Source: Photobacterium kishitanii (GTDB taxonomy: Bacteria; Pseudomonadota; Gammaproteobacteria; Enterobacterales; Vibrionaceae). Taken from it: a DNA stretch of 64,000 nt. The stretch is from positions 62,001 through 126,000 of the forward strand of contig NZ_PYON01000004.1 in assembly GCF_003026355.1 (NCBI RefSeq). The letters run 5' to 3'. Made by a program: the position numbers and the translations under genes. Of this stretch, positions 58,773 to 64,000 are shown piece by piece (within the stretch, counting starts at the first letter, position 1; each line of letters opens with the position of its first letter). The notes under the pieces were generated by a model. That model ran no database searches, was not told the DNA's origin, and saw only the letters and a list, made by a program, of their open reading frames with translations.

Positions 58773-59457
58773 AGCACCAATAAATGACTCGTTAGCTCAG
58801 TACCGCTTATTTCAGCTAATGAGTCCGTCGCTACCGATTGGTGGTTTTACTTACTCTCAAGGGCTTGAGTGGGCAGTTGAAGCGCAATGGGTTAACTCAC
58901 AACAGAGTTTAGTTGATTGGTTGGTTGTCGTGCTTGAACAAAGTATTACAACCTTAGAACTGCCATTATTGTGCCGATATTATCAAGCGGTAACCGGTGG
59001 CGATATTAAGGCTATTGAGCGTTGGAATGATTATTTTTATTCATGTCGAGAAACCAAAGAGTTACGAGCAGAAGAACGACAGCGAGGTCAGGCATTATTT
59101 ACCTTGCTAAAGCAACTCGATGTATTACAAAGCGTGCCATTACAATATCAATTAACTCATACGAATCAATTATTAGGATTAGCTATTGCTGCTGTTTACT
59201 GGCATATACCGCTGGATAAGTTATTACAAGGATATATGTGGAGCTGGGCAGAAAACATGGTGATGGCAGGGGTTAAGTTAGTGCCATTAGGGCAGACGGC
59301 AGGGCAACGAACATTATTACTGTTAACCGATCATTTTCCTTTAGCTTTACAGCAAGCCGAAAAAATTAAAGATGATGATATTGGCAGCTATCTACCAGCT
59401 GGTGCCATTGCAAGTAGTCGCCATGAAACTCAATATACCCGTTTATTTCGTTCATAG
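58753..59457 (+). CDS. ureF: Urease accessory protein UreF
   Basis: 234 residues, all-helical partner of UreD and Ure[30 protein letters not shown] is the family signature; [17 protein letters not shown] and [23 protein letters not shown] follow. The gene begins inside the small membrane protein gene (20-base overlap), implying coupled translation. An ATG two codons later is an equal candidate. Confidence 0.92.
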   Translation: MPMLKNKAPINDSLAQYRLFQLMSPSLPIGGFTYSQGLEWAVEAQWVNSQQSLVDWLVVVLEQSITTLELPLLCRYYQAVTGGDIKAIERWNDYFYSCRETKELRAEERQRGQALFTLLKQLDVLQSVPLQYQLTHTNQLLGLAIAAVYWHIPLDKLLQGYMWSWAENMVMAGVKLVPLGQTAGQRTLLLLTDHFPLALQQAEKIKDDDIGSYLPAGAIASSRHETQYTRLFRS

Positions 59458-59497
59458 TTGTTATTTATGTGGTGATAATAATCTTAGGGAGAAGATG

Positions 59498-60121
59498 ATG
59501 ATGGAATATAAACAACCATTACGTATTGGTGTCGGTGGGCCTGTAGGCTCAGGGAAAACAGCGTTGCTAGAAGTATTATGTAAAGCCATTCGTGATAAAT
59601 TACATATAGCGGTGGTGACCAATGATATTTATACCCAAGAGGATGCCAAGATATTAACTCGAGCTCAAGCATTGGCACCAGATAGGATCATCGGTGTTGA
59701 AACAGGGGGCTGTCCGCATACTGCTATTCGTGAAGATGCATCAATGAATCTAGCCGCAGTGGAAGAACTGGCCCAGCGGCATCAGAACTTAGATGTGGTA
59801 TTTATTGAAAGTGGTGGTGATAATTTAAGTGCGACATTTAGCCCTGAACTGGCTGATTTAACGATTTATGTTATCGATGTTGCTGAGGGCGAAAAAATCC
59901 CTCGCAAAGGTGGGCCCGGGATCACCCGCTCCGATTTATTAGTGATTAATAAAATAGATCTAGCGCCTTATGTTGGTGCATCACTTGAGGTTATGGAAGC
60001 CGATACTCAAAGAATGCGACCTACAAAACCTTATGTATTTACTAACCTTAAACAAGCTCAAGGCCTCGATACTATTATTGATTTTATTCTGACTCAGGGA
60101 ATGTTGACCTTGCAGAAATAA
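59498..60121 (+). CDS. ureG: Urease accessory GTPase UreG
   Basis: 207 residues. P-loop [20 protein letters not shown], the CPH nickel motif in [41 protein letters not shown] and the G4 motif [16 protein letters not shown] hydrolysis drives nickel insertion. AGGGAG precedes three tandem ATG codons (59495, 59498, 59501); spacing favours the second or third. Last gene of the operon; a hairpin follows. Confidence 0.94.
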   Translation: MMEYKQPLRIGVGGPVGSGKTALLEVLCKAIRDKLHIAVVTNDIYTQEDAKILTRAQALAPDRIIGVETGGCPHTAIREDASMNLAAVEELAQRHQNLDVVFIESGGDNLSATFSPELADLTIYVIDVAEGEKIPRKGGPGITRSDLLVINKIDLAPYVGASLEVMEADTQRMRPTKPYVFTNLKQAQGLDTIIDFILTQGMLTLQK

Positions 60122-60123
60122 AA

Positions 60124-60165
60124 AAGAACCCCTTTAAGTTACTCTAGATAAAATAAAGGGGTTCG
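60124..60165 (+). terminator. Probable terminator after ureG
   Basis: GAACCCCTTTA pairs with TAAAGGGGTTC over a ~17-base loop, a good stem, but with only a short run of T after it. It marks the end of the urea operon, and faces the end of nhaC. Confidence 0.6.
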
Positions 60166-60191
60166 TTATATTGTTTAGCTTGAATAATTAA

Positions 60192-61643
60192 TTATGAGGT
60201 GAGTTTCTTCACGGTCATTAATTCATCTTCGTCATCTTGCGCTAATTGTTCTGCGGTTGCTGGTGGGCAGCGATCCACAAACCAGCCCATGTAAGACGTT
60301 ACAATCGTTACGATAATACATACAAAGCTTAGCCACATGAATGGTGCGTAAGAGAAGGTAGCAACACCTAAGATACTTGCCATGTAGATACCGTTATCAC
60401 TCCACGGCACCATGCCTGAGGTGAGCGTGCCACCAAACTCAGCATTACGCGATAGGTTTTTACGCTGATAACCTAAACGGTCATAGTTCTTAGCACAAAT
60501 CTTAGGTGTTAGAATTAATGATACGTACATTGCTGAACCAAATACGTTACCTAAGAAAGCGGTCGCAATGGTTGATACTGCAAGACTACCTGCAGATTTT
60601 ACTTTACGTTCAAATAAGCGTGCGATGGTTTGCAATACGCCGACTTTATCAAGTAAGCCACCAAAACCTAGACCAAAAATAATTACCGCTACTGAACCTA
60701 GCATTGATGACATGCCACCACGGTTCAAGATTGCATCAATAAACTCAACCCCAGAGCTAATAGAGAACGGCGCCCAAGCTGCGTTGATAGCTTTAAGCGG
60801 ATCCATACCTTGCACCATAACCGCCCATACAATACCTAATAGTGAGCCAAATGAAATCACAGGGAAAGACGGTAAACGGAAAGCTAATAATACGAGTACG
60901 ATAATGACAGGGATAAACGACAGTGGTGAAATAACAAATTGTTTATCCATTGCCGCAATCACAGAATCTACTTGTGACATATCAATACTGCCAGCGTAGT
61001 GGAAACCAACAGCAGTAAATAAAATAGCGGTGATGATATAGCTGATCAGTGCTATTGGTAACATACCTTTGATATGTTCCATGATCTCAACGTTAGACAT
61101 TGAAGAAGCAAGGATCACTGAATCAGATAGTGGTGACATTTTATCACCAAAATAACAGCCTGAAAGTACCGCGCCTGCAGTCATTGGTGCTGGAATACCA
61201 AGACCTTGACCAATCCCCATCATTGCTATACCAGCAGTACCTGCAGCTCCCCAAGATGTGCCTGTTGCTAATGCCGTTAATGAACAGATGATCATTGTTG
61301 CAAGCAAGAAAATGGAAGGGTGGATAGCTTCAAGACCGTAGTAAATAATGGTTGGTACAATACCGCCAGCAATCCAAGTACCGACGAGTGAACCAACGGC
61401 TAATAAGATCAGTACCGCTCCTAAACCGTTGGCAATACCTTTTGTTGCTGCTTTTTCTAACGACTTATAATCGTGTCCGAGTTTAATACCTAATGCAATA
61501 ATCACAAACCAACCGATATACAGCGCCAGTTGGATTGGCAAATTCAATTTTGAGGTAAAAGAGAATGCAAGGGCAAGGAAAATACCTAAGGCAATAATGA
61601 CTTGCATTACTGAGGGTAGTTTCACTATTGTCTGTTTTTCCAT
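60192..61643 (-). CDS. nhaC: Na+/H+ antiporter NhaC
   Basis: 483 residues, about 11-12 membrane segments. GSLVGTWIAGGIVPTIIYYGLEAIHPSIFLLATMIICSLTALATGTSWGAAGTAGIAMMGIGQ and GCYFGDKMSPLSDSVILASSMSNV are NhaC signatures. Exchanges sodium or other cations for protons; some relatives carry malate/lactate or lysine instead. A perfect 9-base palindrome lies about 130 bases upstream. Confidence 0.88.
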   Translation of the reverse strand: MEKQTIVKLPSVMQVIIALGIFLALAFSFTSKLNLPIQLALYIGWFVIIALGIKLGHDYKSLEKAATKGIANGLGAVLILLAVGSLVGTWIAGGIVPTIIYYGLEAIHPSIFLLATMIICSLTALATGTSWGAAGTAGIAMMGIGQGLGIPAPMTAGAVLSGCYFGDKMSPLSDSVILASSMSNVEIMEHIKGMLPIALISYIITAILFTAVGFHYAGSIDMSQVDSVIAAMDKQFVISPLSFIPVIIVLVLLAFRLPSFPVISFGSLLGIVWAVMVQGMDPLKAINAAWAPFSISSGVEFIDAILNRGGMSSMLGSVAVIIFGLGFGGLLDKVGVLQTIARLFERKVKSAGSLAVSTIATAFLGNVFGSAMYVSLILTPKICAKNYDRLGYQRKNLSRNAEFGGTLTSGMVPWSDNGIYMASILGVATFSYAPFMWLSFVCIIVTIVTSYMGWFVDRCPPATAEQLAQDDEDELMTVKKLTS

Positions 61644-62340
61644 ACTTCTAACCTTGTTTTATCGAGCTTGTTGAAATTGGGTCCAACCCAACCAATCAAT
61701 ACTATTTATCATTGGTTTTTAAATCGGATTGAAAAAGACAGCGACTGAAGCGGCGTTACTTTAGCAAATTGATTTATCACCGTGATAAATAATGTTTCTT
61801 TCTGTGATCTAAGTCTTTTTGCTACAGATCTTTCGTAAAACACTGACTTTAGTTGTTCTTTTAGTGTTAATTGATGGTTCATATGTTGTGTTTTGTGTTT
61901 TTTGTAAAGTCGTAGTGTATCTATAAAAATCTCACAAAAAGCGATAGATAAAGTACAAAAAGCTATTAATTATAATAGTTACGAATTATCTAACCACTTA
62001 CTCACGATAGTGAAGATTATCAGGGAAAGGCTTTTTTTTCAAAGTTATGCCAACACTAACTTTTTACTAGTTTGATTGCATATTTTAGAAATAAGCTCTT
62101 TAATTATACATTAAAGCTTGTTTTTGAATGGTTTTTGGTTGTTTATTGTGCGTTTATTTGAGGCTTAGACCATGATAATAAAATCTAATGTGACTGATAA
62201 GAAACTCAAATGATAAAATATGGTTAGGTTTAAGCATCGATATTTTTTTATTTATAATTGAAAATTATGCTTGTTTTTTATCCTGTTAATCTCTATAGAT
62301 GGATAAAGAAATTTCAATACCACAGGGAGTGTAGTTGCAA
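61644..62340. other. nhaC-asd divergent intergenic region
   Basis: About 700 bases holding the nhaC and asd promoters. It contains the palindrome at 61772 and a small TTGGGT/ACCCAA hairpin at 61677. I looked for lysine-riboswitch elements because asd and NhaC-like genes can carry one, and did not find the conserved core. No gene seen. Confidence 0.5.
61772..61790. promoter_or_regulatory. 9-base perfect palindrome upstream of nhaC
   Basis: ATTTATCAC-C-GTGATAAAT is a perfect inverted repeat with one central base, 129-147 bases before the nhaC start. It looks like a repressor operator. I cannot name its regulator. Confidence 0.45.
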
Positions 62341-63459
62341 ATGATGACAGTAGGTTTAGTTGGTTGGCGCGGCATGGTCGGTTCAGTATTAATGCAGCGC
62401 ATGGTAGAGGAAGGTGATTTTGCTGTTATTGATCCGGTATTTTTTACTACATCGCAGGTCGGTTTAGCAGCACCTAATTTTGGCAAAGATGCTGGTGTAC
62501 TACAAGATGCGTTTGATATTGAAGCATTAAAGCGACTTGATGTTGTGATTACATGTCAAGGCGGTAGTTATACTGAAAAAGTGTACCCAGCATTACGTCA
62601 AGCGGGTTGGAAAGGCTATTGGATTGATGCAGCATCGACACTACGTATGCAGCCAGATTCAATTATTACCCTTGATCCGGTTAACTTTGATCAGATCCAG
62701 CAAGGTATTCATAACGGTATCAATACTTATGTTGGTGGTAATTGTACTGTGAGTTTGATGTTGATGGCTGTTGGTGGCTTATATAAAGCCGGACTGGTTG
62801 AGTGGATGACATCACAAACTTATCAAGCAGCATCAGGTGCTGGCGCTAAGAATATGCGTGAGTTAATCAGCCAGATGGGGGTGATTAATGATTCTGTTGC
62901 TAGTGAGTTAGCCAATCCCGCAACATCGATTTTAGATATTGATCGTAAAGTCGCGCAAACATTGCGTGCTGCAGATTTTCCTGCTCAAGAATTTGGTGCG
63001 CCATTGGCTGGTTCATTGATCCCATGGATTGATGTGAAGCGTGATAATGGTCAAAGCAAAGAAGAATGGAAAGCATCTGTTGAAACCAATAAAATTTTAG
63101 GGTTGCAAGATAGTCCGATTCCAATTGATGGTACTTGTGTGCGTATTGGCGCGATGCGTTGTCATAGCCAAGCGTTAACATTAAAGCTCAAGAAAAATGT
63201 ACCACTTGATGAAGTTGAAGCGATTATTGCATCCCATAATGATTGGGTAAAAGTGATCCCTAATGAGCGTGAGATTACCGTTCAAGAATTGAGTCCTGCA
63301 AAAGTGACAGGAACATTATCAGTCCCAGTTGGCCGTTTACGTAAATTAGCAATGGGTGATGAATACCTGAATGCATTTACTGTCGGCGATCAGTTACTTT
63401 GGGGGGCTGCGGAGCCATTACGTCGAACGTTGCGTATTTTACTGGCCGAAAAAGGTTAG
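62341..63459 (+). CDS. asd: Aspartate-semialdehyde dehydrogenase
   Basis: 372 residues; makes aspartate semialdehyde for lysine, threonine, methionine and cell-wall diaminopimelate. [24 protein letters not shown] is the NADP site, and [15 protein letters not shown] holds the catalytic cysteine. [17 protein letters not shown] and the C-terminal [14 protein letters not shown] are family features. GGGAG upstream is six bases from a TTG two codons earlier and twelve from this ATG, so the start is uncertain by one to three codons. Confidence 0.95.
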   Translation: MMTVGLVGWRGMVGSVLMQRMVEEGDFAVIDPVFFTTSQVGLAAPNFGKDAGVLQDAFDIEALKRLDVVITCQGGSYTEKVYPALRQAGWKGYWIDAASTLRMQPDSIITLDPVNFDQIQQGIHNGINTYVGGNCTVSLMLMAVGGLYKAGLVEWMTSQTYQAASGAGAKNMRELISQMGVINDSVASELANPATSILDIDRKVAQTLRAADFPAQEFGAPLAGSLIPWIDVKRDNGQSKEEWKASVETNKILGLQDSPIPIDGTCVRIGAMRCHSQALTLKLKKNVPLDEVEAIIASHNDWVKVIPNEREITVQELSPAKVTGTLSVPVGRLRKLAMGDEYLNAFTVGDQLLWGAAEPLRRTLRILLAEKG

Positions 63460-63486
63460 TTATTATTGAGCTCTAAATATAAGAGA

Positions 63487-63519
63487 TAAAAAAACGCCTG
63501 CAATGATGCAGGCGTTTTT
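63487..63519. terminator. Bidirectional terminator between asd and the RND gene
   Basis: AAAAACGCCTGCA pairs with TGCAGGCGTTTTT around ATGA; A and T runs on both sides. Confidence 0.88.
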
Positions 63520-63549
63520 ATTAATAAGAGGTTATTTTACTCGCGCCTC

Positions 63550-64000
63550 TTAATGGTTTTTCTTACGCCAACCTCGACCCGAGAGTAGTGAGTTTAGAAC
63601 ATCTTTCTCTCTTAATTTGCTCATACCAACATAAGCAACGGGTACGACAAACAATGAGAAGAAAGTACCTGCGATTAAGCCTCCGACTAACACTAAGCCA
63701 ATATTAATTCGACCTAATGAACCAGGACCTGAAGCAAACGCTAGCGGTAATGCACCTAAGATCATTGTCAGTGATGTCATCAGTATCGGCCGTAAACGGG
63801 ATTGCGCACTATGACAAGCAGATTCAATTGCTGATTTGCCCAGCTTGCGTTGTTCGTTAGCAAATTCTACTAATAAAATACCGTGTTTGGTGACTAATCC
63901 GACTAAGGTTAATAAGCCTATTTGTGAATAAATATTAAGGCTTTGCCCAAATGCCCACAAGGTTAAAACCGCACCGACAATACACAAAGGAACGGTTAAT
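63550..64000 (-). CDS. RND-family efflux transporter, C-terminal end (partial)
   Basis: About 150 C-terminal residues; the 5' end lies beyond the window. QIGLLTLVGLVTKHGILLVEFANEQRKLGKSAIESACHSAQSRLRPILMTSLTMILGALPLAFASGPGSLGR is the conserved TM11-12 region of AcrB/MexB/MdtB-type hydrophobe/amphiphile efflux pumps, and GLIAGTFFSLFVVPVAY is the final membrane segment. Substrate class and operon partners cannot be read here. Confidence 0.9.
   Translation of the reverse strand, partial: LTVPLCIVGAVLTLWAFGQSLNIYSQIGLLTLVGLVTKHGILLVEFANEQRKLGKSAIESACHSAQSRLRPILMTSLTMILGALPLAFASGPGSLGRINIGLVLVGGLIAGTFFSLFVVPVAYVGMSKLREKDVLNSLLSGRGWRKKNH

Noticed and set aside
61644-62340. Lysine riboswitch upstream of asd or nhaC
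   Set aside because: The region is long and the genes fit, but I could not find the conserved lysine-aptamer core motifs on either strand.

Overview
The window looks like chromosomal DNA of an AT-rich gammaproteobacterium of the Vibrionaceae, most likely Photobacterium or a close relative. The evidence is a periplasmic CpdP-type cAMP phosphodiesterase, a FadR with the extra internal segment typical of vibrios, and gene blocks shared with enterics (dsbB-nhaB-fadR-ycgB, msrB-gapA-yeaD, sppA-ansA, ydjA-selD-topB, yejM-yejL-yejK). The genus is inferred from gene content only. No rRNA, tRNA, CRISPR array, insertion sequence or phage gene was recognised.

Layout. 1-9.3 kb: an LplT-type transporter (running off the left edge, probably fused to acyltransferase domains) with its TetR regulator, a TM2 protein, a Tim44-like protein with a polyglutamine tract, two cysteine-cluster proteins, CpdP, a zinc metallopeptidase, DusC and a YraR-like reductase. 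9.4-14.3 kb: a YecA-like protein, a NudG-like Nudix enzyme, dsbB, nhaB (broken by a one-base frameshift) and fadR. 14.3-16.6 kb: an AT-rich three-gene cassette between fadR and ycgB, encoding a ToxR-like membrane-bound regulator, an overlapping small membrane partner (ToxS/TcpH/VtrC-like) and an outer-membrane beta-barrel. 16.6-21.5 kb: the yeaG-yeaH-ycgB stress operon. 22-39 kb: housekeeping genes (VOC protein, yeaD, gapA, msrB, DUF2989 lipoprotein, yeaC, a GST, ansA, sppA, fadH, ydjA, selD-selU, a Bax-like protein, topB). 39-48.6 kb: an XRE/DUF2975 pair, a GAF-GGDEF protein, a small lipoprotein, yejM-yejL-yejK, a YgbA-family gene and an M20 peptidase-yjiG-yjiH operon. 49-60.1 kb: a large urea operon urtABCDE-ureDABCE-(small ORF)-ureFG. 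60.2-64 kb: nhaC, asd and the C-terminal end of an RND efflux pump.

How the genes work together. The urea operon carries both a high-affinity urea ABC importer and nickel urease with its accessory proteins. Upstream of urtA lie two NtrC-type half-sites about three helical turns apart and a sigma-54-like promoter at typical enhancer distance, so nitrogen control is likely. FadR and a near-canonical FadR operator in front of fadH lie about 17 kb apart, suggesting FadR control of dienoyl-CoA reductase. SelD makes selenophosphate that SelU uses for tRNA 2-selenouridine; SelD itself has Cys, not Sec, in its active-site motif.

The most interesting region is the 14.3-16.6 kb regulator/partner/outer-membrane-protein cassette. 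It has the layout of the rapidly evolving co-component virulence regulators ToxR/ToxS, TcpP/TcpH and VtrA/VtrC, but I cannot assign it to any named member. The second most useful observation is the single-base lesion in nhaB, after which 79 downstream codons remain perfectly readable in another frame.
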